A stretch of 64,000 nucleotides of DNA from Wuchereria bancrofti (taxonomy: Eukaryota > Nematoda > Chromadorea > Rhabditida > Onchocercidae), in contig SSBO01000012.1 in the NCBI GenBank assembly GCA_005281725.1, positions 18,270,561 through 18,334,560 of the forward strand. Direction: 5' to 3'. Every line of letters starts with the position of its first letter. Position 1 is the stretch's first letter. Both the position numbers and the translations under genes were made by a program. A model generated the notes under the pieces. It was not told the DNA's origin, did not search any database, and saw only the letters and a list, made by a program, of their open reading frames with translations. This document shows positions 23,916 through 36,703 of this stretch, piece by piece.

Positions 23916-26900
23916 TTAAGTAAAACAAATACGACAACAATCTAAATGATTTATCGTACCATACATATCAGTAGTGCTCATCTTCACCAATAGGTTGCAC
24001 AAGCAAAATGCCACTGTTATGTCGAATATCTAGAAAAGAACTTTTGCTATCAATCTTTGTTTTATTGTGATGCTCAGTGAGCTCCAGTCTCATAAAATTC
24101 ATTTTCATAATCCGATTAGCTTATAACATATTTCACGACATATTCCTCCTCATGCAAAAGTTCCGAAGTTTATTAAAAATATTTGTAAAAAAAAATAAAA
24201 TAGGAATAGATTCTATAACAATCATTTTTAATTAAGTCAAATGGTATTATTGAAGTGTTAAGTTTACCTGTATCAATGCAATACTGATTACAGTCCACGC
24301 AACGATCTTGAAGTGAGTCGATAAGACTTGCACAGAATCTTTGATTTTATCATAGCAACCCTGAAACAACGATGCAAATAGAAGGAGATCGTCGCTGCAA
24401 TTATTCAGTATGAAAAATACTGTGAATTTTTGCAGGAAAGTTGAATGCAAGTGGTAGTTTTTGATTTTTATGTTTCTTCAGAAATCGTTCAACTCTTTTT
24501 CTCTCTCTTTGCACTAGTAAGTTTCTGTGTTGAATTTTATATTACATAATTGAATGCAAGTAGAAGGTCGAAAATGATTTCACAAAGCAAAATTTTAAGA
24601 AATTTTAAATAGAATTGGACGAAAAAAATGACTACTGACATCGCTATATCTGGCTATTGTAGGGTAAAATTTCATCAAAGTTCCATCCTTGTTTGGCGGA
24701 CAACAAGCCGGCGGAAAACGGTGTCTTCTATCGGTTAACTGATACCAACCGCTTTCGTTGAAATCACAATTTTCGAATCTAAACCACAACAAGACTTCTA
24801 TAAATCATCTTTACACATAATGAGTAAGAGATTTCATTATCATTAGAAGATCAGCAAAAAAGTTGGGACTGCTGTTATCTGGACGCCAATTCTAACAACT
24901 CAGACAGTAAATACGAAATGACATAACATTCAATTAACACACTTTTGAAAGCTACAATATCATTACCAAGCTTACCTCGATCATGATTTTGTCCCATGCA
25001 GCCTTCATGAGCACTGTATCATCGGACATTCTGCTTGCAGTATCTGTTCCGTTATACAATTTTAGCGACGCTTTCAAAATTTGTCGAAAATCTTGTGCGA
25101 ACTGTAGCTCATTAATGAGAAAGATGAAGAGATACACTAGGATGGATTAAGAGGAGATGACTGCATGGAAGGAAGCAAAAAATAAAGAATTTTGTATTAA
25201 AGATTCCACCGACAATACAAGAGGAACACCTACCATATGATTGTGCATGACAGCATATATTGCTGCTGCACAGCTTCTGTGTTGTCACTATAACCATCAG
25301 GCATGTTGCATACTGTAAAAATAGCTGCTCTATAACCGTGACATTTAAGGAAGGTGGTAGTTCATAGACTTTTGTATTTTATATCTTCCAACGATAAAAA
25401 AGGTAATCTCTTTTTTTTATGTTGATTTCTCTTCTTTGCTCTGTAGTATTGTTTTTTCCAAATTACTAATTTATTGAATTTTTAGCAGCAAACTGAGTCA
25501 ATAATCTCAGCTGGTTAATCAGTCAATTACATAACATAGCTAGCGGAGACTTCAAACATCAATAGTCGGAGCTTCTTCTTGACTATGTCTTTTTGGCTGG
25601 ATCAAATAAGGACAGAAAATACTTCAGCCAGTTGAACTTGTCTTCTTTAGAAATTCTAATCTCCTTGTTTCAAATTTCTCTCATTTATACAGTACTCTCT
25701 AAAGTTTTGAACTGATATACAATGGAATGATCAATTTTGCGATAGACTTCTTGAAAGGATGCATCATTCCTACTCTGATTCCATGCAATAAACAGCAACA
25801 CTATTATTTACTGATTCATTTCAAAATATAATATTGAGTAGTAAATATGCAAAATTAATCAAAACAATGGTAACTTACAGCACAAAAGAAGACGCCATTC
25901 TTTGGCTGCTCCACAGCATCCCATAAATGGACACAACGATGACAATTATACCGCCAACAATCAATAGAAATCCAATTTGTTTCACCGCTGCTGGTTTAGA
26001 TGCCTTTAATTGTAAATTCTATAATTTTAAATATTCAAATTCTATATCGAAGATGAACTATTAAACTGGATTTGAACCATTATATGGACTGTAAAGTATG
26101 AGTTTAGCTTTGTTGTTGTATCAAATTTTATCTAACAATTAGAAATTGGACCAGAACTTTCAAGTACTTTTATTAGCATAAAATTTATATTTAGGAAAAA
26201 TAAAGTTAAGATAAATTTAAAACTTGATCCTGTCGCGAATTTTATATCGCGAAACTCTAAATTACTATACGGGAGTTGAAAATATGAGTAAGAAATATGT
26301 TATATGAAATTTTGCAAGTAATGTTTATACCTTGAACCCTTTGTTTCAAATCTTATGTTTAGACTGTAAATCTTTTATATATTGTTTACACGGTATCAGC
26401 TCCTCGTTTAGTTGACCTCATTGTTGTGTCGCTAACTATAAATTATCCTTGAATCTACGAGGTTAACAACTTTTGCTTAACCGATGTCCTTTGCGGTTTG
26501 TCAAATTTGCTTGCAAACCAGGTCAACAGCTCTTTGTTAGAAAATATGAGTACTCTTTCAGCAGGTCAACCTTATATTGTAAATCATATACTTTGTTTAC
26601 GCATATTGCTTGCTATATAAGGAGGTCACTCTTGCTGAAGGGGGCATTGTGTGCTTTTTACCAGAAACGGAGAGTTCAACTTCAATTGTTCTCTATCAAG
26701 TTATTGTACTATTGCTTCTGCTAATAAAGGAATTATTATAATTCCTTTGTTATTCCACATATTTACACCTACATCCAACGAATCTCCCCGAAATCCCAAA
26801 ATAATAAATTAAATCTTCAAAACTTCACAACAGATCCACTCTTTTTCTTTTTTCTTCTTTTTTACTATTTCCAAGTTCTAGGCGTAGTATGGTGGGTACG

Positions 26901-29900
26901 AAAAAGTTCACATCTCAAGAAATAAGTGAATTCTATATTCGGAGATAAAATGTTAAGCTGAATTTAAATCAATACATGAACATCAATGGATATATCAATT
27001 TCGCANATAGACTTTTGTATTTTATATCTTCCAACGATAAAAAAGGTAATCTCTTTTTTTTATGTTGATTTCTCTTCTTTGCTCTGTAGTATTGTTTTTT
27101 CCAAATTACTATTGTTTTTTCCAAATTACTAATTTATTGAATTTTTAGCAGCAAACTGAGTCAATAATCTCAGCTGGTTAATCAGTCAATTACATAACAT
27201 AGCTAGCGGAGACTTCAAACATCAATAGTCGGAGCTTCTTCTTGACTATGTCTTTTTGGCTGGATCAAATAAGGACAGAAAATACTTCAGCCAGTTGAAC
27301 TTGTCTTCTTTAGAAATTCTAATCTCCTTGTTTCAAATTTCTCTCATTTATACAGTACTCTCTAAAGTTTTGAACTGATATACAATGGAATGATCAATTT
27401 TGCGATAGACTTCTTGAAAGGATGCATCATTCCTACTCTGATTCCATGCAATAAACAGCAACACTATTATTTACTGATTCATTTCAAAATATAATATTGA
27501 GTAGTAAATATGCAAAATTAATCAAAACAATGGTAACTTACAGCACAAAAGAAGACGCCATTCTTTGGCTGCTCCACAGCATCCCATAAATGGACACAAC
27601 GATGACAATTATACCGCCAACAATCAATAGAAATCCAATTTGTTTCACCGCTGCTGGTTTAGATGCCTTTAATTGTAAATTCTATAATTTTAAATATTCA
27701 AATTCTATATCGAAGATGAACTATTAAACTGGATTTGAACCATTATATGGACTGTAAAGTATGAGTTTAGCTTTGTTGTTGTATCAAATTTTATCTAACA
27801 ATTAGAAATTGGACCAGAACTTTCAAGTACTTTTATTAGCATAAAATTTATATTTAGGAAAAATAAAGTTAAGATAAATTTAAAACTTGATCCTGTCGCG
27901 AATTTTATATCGCGAAACTCTAAATTACTATACGGGAGTTGAAAATATGAGTAAGAAATATGTTATATGAAATTTTGCAAGTAATGTTTATACCTTGAAC
28001 CCTTTGTTTCAAATCTTATGTTTAGACTGTAAATCTTTTATATATTGTTTACACGGTATCAGCTCCTCGTTTAGTTGACCTCATTGTTGTGTCGCTAACT
28101 ATAAATTATCCTTGAATCTACGAGGTTAACAACTTTTGCTTAACCGATGTCCTTTGCGGTTTGTCAAATTTGCTTGCAAACCAGGTCAACAGCTCTTTGT
28201 TAGAAAATATGAGTACTCTTTCAGCAGGTCAACCTTATATTGTAAATCATATACTTTGTTTACGCATATTGCTTGCTATATAAGGAGGTCACTCTTGCTG
28301 AAGGGGGCATTGTGTGCTTTTTACCAGAAACGGAGAGTTCAACTTCAATTGTTCTCTATCAAGTTATTGTACTATTGCTTCTGCTAATAAAGGAATTATT
28401 ATAATTCCTTTGTTATTCCACATATTTACACCTACATCCAACGAATCTCCCCGAAATCCCAAAATAATAAATTAAATCTTCAAAACTTCACAACAGATCC
28501 ACTCTTTTTCTTTTTTCTTCTTTTTTACTATTTCCAAGTTCTAGGCGTAGTATGGTGGGTACGAAAAAGTTCACATCTCAAGAAATAAGTGAATTCTATA
28601 TTCGGAGATAAAATGTTAAGCTGAATTTAAATCAATACATGAACATCAATGGATATATCAATTTCGCAATCCATTATCGGTAACTTGAACTTTTTCACTG
28701 GCAATTGCTAAGCTATCCACTGCATATCGACCCCAACACCAACCATGTAACGATACATAACTACAAATACTTTTACTTTATTTTCGTAAGTGAGATATCT
28801 TCTTATCAATATGAAGCAAATGACTGATGACCTAAGATTGATTATCAAGTAAGGTTATCAAGAAAACTGAAAGTACAACCAAATATTCAAAATATAAAAA
28901 AATTGCCAAAAAAATCAAATTAAAGAAGAAAAGGCAAAATTTAAGGCATCTCGCACCACAACTCAAATTTGTCATCCTGTGCTATATCAAAACGAATTTG
29001 TGCAAAGCACGAATATATGAAAATTTCCAAAGTGTACAAGTCCACTTTCACTTAATTGCGTCGGAACTTCTCCCAACTTTCGGATATAGAACCTAAATTC
29101 AATATTTTCAGTGATTAAGAAGAAATAAAGTATCACTATGTATCAATCCCATAGATATGTGCTTTTGTTGATTTTACAATTTCCAATTTTACACTTGTTT
29201 TGTTTATAGCAAATTTTTATCATCGATAGTCGTCACTTTTATTGTTTGGGATTTTACGAGAACTTAAAGTTTTTGATAACAGACTTTTATCACTGACATT
29301 AAACTTTATCGATTGCTGTGATACCTTCCACTCTTAATTCACTCTCAACTATTGGAGAATATCTATGTCTACTGAAAACAGAAAGGCAGCAAATACCTAC
29401 AAAAGCAATAATTCTTCCAGCATTCATTCTGTAACGAACTGAATTTTCGCAAATTTGGTCTATGTAAAACTGATCTTTCAGAAATTTTGAAAGCCACTAG
29501 CCCTCTTAGGTTTTTTAATATCNATATATTGTTTACACGGTATCAGCTCCTCGTTTAGTTGACCTCATTGTTGTGTCGCTAACTATAAATTATCCTTGAA
29601 TCTACGAGGTTAACAACTTTTGCTTAACCGATGTCCTTTGCGGTTTGTCAAATTTGCTTGCAAACCAGGTCAACAGCTCTTTGTTAGAAAATATGAGTAC
29701 TCTTTCAGCAGGTCAACCTTATATTGTAAATCATATACTTTGTTTACGCATATTGCTTGCTATATAAGGAGGTCACTCTTGCTGAAGGGGGCATTGTGTG
29801 CTTTTTACCAGAAACGGAGAGTTCAACTTCAATTGTTCTCTATCAAGTTATTGTACTATTGCTTCTGCTAATAAAGGAATTATTATAATTCCTTTGTTAT

Positions 29901-32900
29901 TCCACATATTTACACCTACATCCAACGAATCTCCCCGAAATCCCAAAATAATAAATTAAATCTTCAAAACTTCACAACAGATCCACTCTTTTTCTTTTTT
30001 CTTCTTTTTTACTATTTCCAAGTTCTAGGCGTAGTATGGTGGGTACGAAAAAGTTCACATCTCAAGAAATAAGTGAATTCTATATTCGGAGATAAAATGT
30101 TAAGCTGAATTTAAATCAATACATGAACATCAATGGATATATCAATTTCGCAATCCATTATCGGTAACTTGAACTTTTTCACTGGCAATTGCTAAGCTAT
30201 CCACTGCATATCGACCCCAACACCAACCATGTAACGATACATAACTACAAATACTTTTACTTTATTTTCGTAAGTGAGATATCTTCTTATCAATATGAAG
30301 CAAATGACTGATGACCTAAGATTGATTATCAAGTAAGGTTATCAAGAAAACTGAAAGTACAACCAAATATTCAAAATATAAAAAAATTGCCAAAAAAATC
30401 AAATTAAAGAAGAAAAGGCAAAATTTAAGGCATCTCGCACCACAACTCAAATTTGTCATCCTGTGCTATATCAAAACGAATTTGTGCAAAGCACGAATAT
30501 ATGAAAATTTCCAAAGTGTACAAGTCCACTTTCACTTAATTGCGTCGGAACTTCTCCCAACTTTCGGATATAGAACCTAAATTCAATATTTTCAGTGATT
30601 AAGAAGAAATAAAGTATCACTATGTATCAATCCCATAGATATGTGCTTTTGTTGATTTTACAATTTCCAATTTTACACTTGTTTTGTTTATAGCAAATTT
30701 TTATCATCGATAGTCGTCACTTTTATTGTTTGGGATTTTACGAGAACTTAAAGTTTTTGATAACAGACTTTTATCACTGACATTAAACTTTATCGATTGC
30801 TGTGATACCTTCCACTCTTAATTCACTCTCAACTATTGGAGAATATCTATGTCTACTGAAAACAGAAAGGCAGCAAATACCTACAAAAGCAATAATTCTT
30901 CCAGCATTCATTCTGTAACGAACTGAATTTTCGCAAATTTGGTCTATGTAAAACTGATCTTTCAGAAATTTTGAAAGCCACTAGCCCTCTTAGGTTTTTT
31001 AATATCACCTCTCCCTCCCTCCCTCCAAAAAAAAAAAATTCAAGAAAAAGTTAAGAAACGAGTGAACAGATCTGAATAAAAAGTTGCAGAAACTAATTTC
31101 TTGATTATAATTTTGTTATAAAATTGTTGGAATTGGTCGGCCGATCTCCATTATTTGCAATGATTAGAATATGAAAGAAGTCATGAGGAAGGAGAGTTTT
31201 TATAGGGTAATTTATATTAGAATAATTTATATTAGAATAGTGTAAAGGCCTTTTTTAGGAAATTTTACATCATTCCATTCAAATCACTGTAATGTCAGTG
31301 ACATTATGTTTTTCTTGTTACCACTATCTTGTAGTCATTTTCGTAGCTGATGATACAGTATAAATAAATGATTACAAATTTTTTTTTTTTTGGCACGTTA
31401 ATTGATTGTATAATGATTTTGGCTCGGAATCGAAATTAGAAATTTTTCAGGAAAAGGAATAAATGAATCAAGGAATCAACAGTTGTTTAACATTGCATCA
31501 GTGAGATCTGTTTTTTCAGGAAAACATAACGCAGATCGAATCAATCCATTTGCTTTCTTATTAATAGCTGCTCTTGCATTCTCAAAAAAAGTACTTCCCA
31601 TAGTTGAAAAAGTCAAATTGATCTATCATCTATNNNNNNNNNNNNNNNTTTAACATTGCATCAGTGAGATCTGTTTTTTCAGGAAAACATAACGCAGATC
31701 GAATCAATCCATTTGCTTTCTTATTAATAGCTGCTCTTGCATTCTCAAAAAAAGTACTTCCCATAGTTGAAAAAGTCAAATTGATCTATCATCTATTTGG
31801 ATCTCTTTCCAATCAATTTGTATGGATTTCGAATCAATCTGTTGGATCTACTTTACTAAAATCGGTCGATTTTCTTTGATTTAATTTGATCTAAATCACT
31901 TAATTCAGCCTATCAGCTTGATTAAATTCAACAAATTTGAATTCATATGGATAATGCAAAACAAATCAAAAATAATAAATTAATACATAAATAAATAAAA
32001 CAAATAGTAGTAGTATAGTAGTAATAGTAATAATAATTATAATAATAATAAATAGTAATATACCTCTATTGGTAAGAAGTTAAGTCAAAAATATGAGCAT
32101 GATAGCCAATAAACAATATGTTCTAAAAAACATTTATGTAAAAAAACTTGTCCAGTCTAGAAGTTATCCACCCGGTACTGACTACTTATTGATAAAAATT
32201 GTCCAGTTTTGCAAAGTGACCAAGGAAGAATTAATTGATATATGTTATTAGAATTAATTGATATATGTTATTATTCATATATATTATTAATTCTTATATA
32301 TAATAATTATTATTACTACTATTGATTAAAACTGGCAAGTAATCGCAATAAAACATAAAACGGAAGGTATGAAAAATCAATTTAAAAAAAACAGTTCTCA
32401 TGAGAAAAACTGGATAATCTTCCGGAATATTGATCAGTCCTAATCACCTGCTTATTTGAATATCGAAATTTAAAACAGATTAGTTACTATTATGTAAGGC
32501 ATATGCTGATAAATGAGTATTATATACTTTCAACTATCTAATTCAGGTTGTGTAACGTAATCAGTTTCTTCCTGCTTTCGCACGATAAGAAATCCCAATC
32601 TAAAAGATTATGCAAAGTTTCAATATTTCTGTTCAGAAATGCAGAACGATTTCAGGAATACTTCTCTTTCATGGAATTCTTTCTAGCAGTCTCCAAGAAA
32701 TAAGCAGAACCTGAGAACACAAGGAATATTAGTGGAAAAACTTCGATTGTGTAATATTTTAATATTTCGATTAAAGCTATACAAGGAATATAACGCATAG
32801 GACCAAAGTATTGTATGCTAGTATCCATTCCGCAGAAAAAATGAAATTACTTTTTCACTTTCATTCTATCCCGTAAAATGAGTAACTATAAAAGGCTTAA

Positions 32901-35900
32901 GAAAAAATTCCTGAGATGAAGAAGAAAAAGGGGGCTTATTGCACATTCGAATAATAACACTGTGGTATGCAAAAAACCCGAATGACAGCCCGATATGATG
33001 TCAATTTGTTAAATAAGCCAAAAATAAATAAAATTGAACGAAAAAAATGACTACTAACATCGCCATATCTGGCTATTGTAGGGCAAAATTCCATCAAAGT
33101 TCCATCCTTGTTTGGTGGACAACAAGCCGGCGGAAAATGATGTCTTCTACCGGTTAACTGATACCAACCGCTTTCGTTGAAATCACCAATTTTCGAATCT
33201 ACACCACAACAAGACTTCTGTAAATCATCTTTACACATGATGAGTAAGAGATTTCATTATCATTAGAAGATCAGCAAAAAAGTTGGGACTGCTGTTATCT
33301 GGACGCCAGTTCTAACAACTCAGACAGTAAATACGAAATGACATAACATTCAATTAACACACTTTTGAAAGCTACAATATCATTACCAAACTTACCTCGA
33401 TCATGATTTTGTCCCATGCAGCCTTCATGAGCACTGTATCATCGGACATTCTGCTTGTAGTATCTGTTCCGTTATACAATTTTAGCGACGCTTTCAAAAT
33501 TTGTCGAAAATCTTGTGCGAACTGTAGCTCATTAATGAAACAGATGAAGAGATACACTAGGATGGATTAAGAGGAGATGACTGCATGGAAGGAAGCAAGG
33601 AATAAAGAATTTTGTATTAAAGATTCCACCGACAATACAAGAGGAACACCTACCATATGACTGTGCATGACAGCATATATTGCAGCAGCTATTTGTGTTG
33701 CCAGTATAACCATCAGGCATGTTGCATACTGTAAAAATAGCTTCTCTAGCGACGATAATCGTGACATTTAAGGAAGATGGTAGTTCTTAGGCTTTTGTAT
33801 TTTATATCTTCCAGTGATAAAAATAAAGATAATCTCTTTTTTTATGTTGATTTTCTCTTCTTTGCTCTGTAGTATTGTTTTTTTCAAATTACTAATTTAC
33901 TGAATTTTTGGCAGCAAACTGAGTCAATAATCTCAGCTGGTTAATCAGTCAATTACATAATACAGCTAGCGGAGACTTCAAACATCAATAGTTTCTTCTT
34001 GACCATATCTTTTTGGCTGGATTAAATAAGGACAGAAGATACTTCAGCGAGTTGAACTTGTCTTCTTTAGAAATTCTAATCTCCTTGTTTCAAGTTTCTC
34101 TCATTTATACAGTACTCTCTAATTGAACTGATATATAATGGAATGACCGATTTTGTGACAAACTTCTTGAGTGGATGCATCATCCCCACTCTGATTCCAT
34201 GCAGTAAACAGCAACACTATTATTTACTGATTCGCTTCAAAATATAATATTGAGTAGTAAATATGCAAATTTAATCAAAACAATGGTAACTTACGCAGCA
34301 CAAAAGGAGACGCCATTCTTTGGCTGCTCCACAGCATCCCATAAACGACACAACGATGACAATTATCCCGCCAATAATCAATAGAAATCCAATTTGTCTC
34401 ACCGCTGCTGGCTTAGATGCCTTTAATTATAAATTCTGTAATCTTAAATATTCAAATTCTATATCGAAGATGAACTGTTAAACTGAATTTGAACCATTAT
34501 ATGAACAGTAATTTATGAGTTTAGCTTTGTTGCTGTATCAAATTTTATCTAACAATTAGAAATTAGATCAGAACTTTCAAATACTTTTATTAGCATAAAA
34601 TTTATATTTAGAAAAAATAACATTAAGATAAATTTAGCACTTGATCCACTCTTCCTTCTTTTTCTTCTTTTTTACTATTTCCTTTTTAATTCTAGGCTCG
34701 TATGGCGTACGGAAAAATTCACATCTCAAGAAATAAGTGAAGAAATCGGGATCATGGCTTAGCAAATCTTAATTATTGAAATTCTATATTCGGAGATAAA
34801 ATGTTAAGCTGAATTTAAATCATTATATGAACAAGAATGGATATACCAATTCTCTCAATCCATCATCGGTAACTTGAACTTTTTCACTGGCAATTGCTAA
34901 GCTATCCACTGCATATCGATCCAACACCAACCATGTACCGATACCGACACATACCAAACCACATAGCTGCAAATACTTTTACTTTATTTTAGGTAAGTGA
35001 GATATCTTCTTATCAAATGAAGCAAGTGACTGATGACCTAAAATTGATTTATATAGTAAGGTTATCACGAAAACTAAAAAAAAATGCAACCAAATATTCA
35101 AAATATAAAAAAATTACCAAAAAAATCAAATTAAAGACGAAAAGGCAAAATTTAAGGCATCTCGCACCACAACTCAAATTTGTCATCCTGTACTATATCA
35201 AAACGTTTGTCAAACGAAGTTGTACAAAGCACGAATATATGAAAATTTCCAAAGTGTACAAGTCCACTTCCACTTAATTGAGGTCGTAGTTTCTCCCAAC
35301 TTTCGGATGTAGAACCTAAATTTGACACTTTCAGTGATTAAGAAGAAATAAAGTATCACTTTGATAATAAATCCCATAGATATGTGCTTCTGTTAATTTT
35401 ATAATTTTCAATTATACACTTGCTTTGTTTACAGCAAATTTTTATCATCGATAATCGCTTTTACTGTTTTGAGATTTTGCGAGAAATTAAAGTTTTTTGA
35501 TAGCAGATTTTGATCACTGACATTAAACTTTATCGAATGCTATAATACCTTTCACTTCCAATTCACTCTCAACTATTGGAGAATACCTATGTCAACTGGA
35601 AACAAAAAGACATCAAATACCTACAAAAGCAATAGTTCTTTCTTCCTGCATTCATTTTCTAATGAACTGAATTTTCGCAAATTTGATTTATGTAAAACTG
35701 ATACCTTTCAGAAATTTTGAAAGCCATTACCTCTCACAAGAAATTCCTAAGGTTAATATCACCCTCAAAAAAAAAAGTTCAAAGAAAAGTTATGAAAGGA
35801 GTGAACAGATCTGAATAAAAGTTGTAGAAATTAATTTCTTAATTATAATTTTGTTATAGAATCGTCGGAATTGGTCGGCCTATCTCCATTATTTGTAATG

Positions 35901-36703
35901 ATTAGAATATGAAAGAAGGCACAAGGAAGGGGAGTTTTTATAGGATAATTTATGTTAGAATAATTTATATTAGAACAATGTAAAGGCCTTTTTTAAGAAA
36001 TTTTATATCATTCCATTCAAATCACTGTAGTGTCAATGACATTATCATTCTTGTTACCACTATCTTGTAGTCATTTCCGTAGCTGATGTTACAGTATAAC
36101 TAAATGATTACGAATTTAAAGCATATTAATTGATTGTGTGATGATTTTGGTTAGGAACCGAAATTAAAATTCTTTCAGGAAAGGGAATAAATGAATGAAA
36201 TGAATCAAGGAATCAACAGCTGTTTAACATTGCATCAGTGAGATCTGTTTTTTCAGGAAAACATAACGCAGATCGAATCAATCCATTTGCTTTCTTATTA
36301 ATAGCTGCTCTTGCATCCTCAAAAAAAGCACTTTCTACAATTGAAAAAGTCGAATTAATCTATCATCTCTTTCAAATCAATTTATATGAATTTCGAATCA
36401 GTCTGTTTGGATCTATTTCACTAAATCCAATCGAATTTGATTTAATTTGGTCCAGTTCATTTAATTTAGCCTATCAGCTTGATTGAATTCAACAAATTTA
36501 AATTGATAAGAATATATGTATAATGCAAAACAAATCAGAAATAATAAATTAATACGTAAATAAACAAATAAAACAAATAAATAAATAACAATTAATAATA
36601 ATAGTAATAATAATAATAATAATAATTATAATAAATAGTAATCTACCTGTATTGGTAAGAAGTTAATCAGAAATATGAGCATGATAACCAATAAACAATA
36701 CAT
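23916..36703 (-). CDS. Tetraspanin, intact only as an exon set spanning both halves of a tandem duplication
   Basis: Proposed exons, 5' to 3': 36703-36647, 34966-34847, 34420-34295, 33728-33654, 33521-33396, 33217-33059, then 24360-24268 and 24029-23916. All are phase 0, giving 289 residues. TM1 runs from MYCLLVIMLIFLINF into LCGLVCVGIGTWLVLD. TM2 is GFLLIIGGIIVIVV followed by the hallmark MGCCGAAKE. TM3 is CLMVILATQIAAAIYAV on a 75-nt exon, the length usual for tetraspanins. The large loop holds SCCGVD, FPPACCPP, EFCPTI and, on the next exon, GCYDK, giving the classic CCG/CC/C/GC pattern. TM4 is VAWTVISIALIQIFDITVAF. Tetraspanins organise membrane microdomains. The last two exons lie beyond the broken copy (24.6-32.1 kb). 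I infer splicing across it; a truncated product ending after 33059 is the alternative. Other plus-strand open frames here are incidental. Confidence 0.7.
26231..26832. mobile_element. Solo LTR with 5-bp target-site duplication
   Basis: A 602-bp element starts TGTCGCGAATTTTATATCGC and ends ...CTTCACAACA (TG...CA ends). It is flanked on both sides by GATCC (26226-26230, 26833-26837). The paralogous intron in the intact tetraspanin copy has a single uninterrupted CTTGATCCACTCTTCC (GATCC at 34643-34647), a perfect empty site. Its ends match the Pao/BEL LTRs at 14563 and 17811, so it belongs to that lineage. It sits in the intron between pseudo-exons 2 and 3. The 83-codon open frame inside is not a gene. 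Confidence 0.92.
27894..28495. mobile_element. Same solo LTR, repeated in the overlapping contig
   Basis: 602 bp identical in length and flanks (GATCC both sides) to 26231-26832. A third, partial appearance runs from the contig start at 29524 to 29979. All three are best read as one genomic insertion seen in three overlapping contigs. Confidence 0.85.
28040..31006. repeat. Unmerged contig overlap: 28040-29522 repeated as 29524-31006
   Basis: 1483 bp recur at exactly the same length after the N at 29523, with no differences noticed. The second copy starts in the middle of the solo LTR. The same 148 bp problem recurs at 31486-31633 versus 31649-31796 around the 15-N run (31634-31648). Confidence 0.85.
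31960..32060. repeat. AT-rich simple repeat (TAA/AAT, AAATA units)
   Basis: Runs of AATAATAAT, AATAGTAGTAGTATAG and ATAAATAAATAA in the pseudogene's first intron, just below pseudo-exon 1. The intact copy has a related, longer AAT run at about 36540-36640. A typical site for slippage. Confidence 0.75.

Larger units (their letters stand above)
25364..28668. repeat. Unmerged contig overlap: 25364-27005 repeated as 27007-28668
   Basis: The two stretches are practically identical, intron, pseudo-exon and solo LTR included, apart from a 20-bp tandem duplication (ATTGTTTTTTCCAAATTACT) present only in the second. An N at 27006 marks the join. The first contig ends inside the shared sequence and the second begins inside it, so this is a contig overlap rather than a genomic duplication. 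Confidence 0.85.
24640..32121 (-). pseudogene. Disabled tetraspanin exons of the older duplicate half
   Basis: Counterparts of the six 5' exons of the intact copy are all recognisable; only 25101-24976 (126 nt) is undamaged. Exon 1 (about 32120-32064) has lost the ATG and gained a frameshift. Exon 2 (about 28768-28668, and again in the overlapping contig) has a deletion in TM1, and its donor GT is changed to AT. Exon 3 (26003-25879) has one extra base before the GCCG motif and two fewer at its end. Exon 4 (25312-25234) is 79 rather than 75 nt. Exon 6 (24797-24640) lacks one base and encodes FYPTI instead of FCPTI, losing a loop cysteine. The downstream TM4 exons (24360-24268, 24029-23916) are intact. 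Independent lesions at five exons argue against sequencing error. Confidence 0.85.

Noticed and set aside
26473..26724. 83-codon open frame seen three times (also 28136-28387 and 29620-29871)
   Set aside because: It lies wholly inside the solo LTR and recurs only because three contigs overlap there; LTRs of this kind are non-coding.
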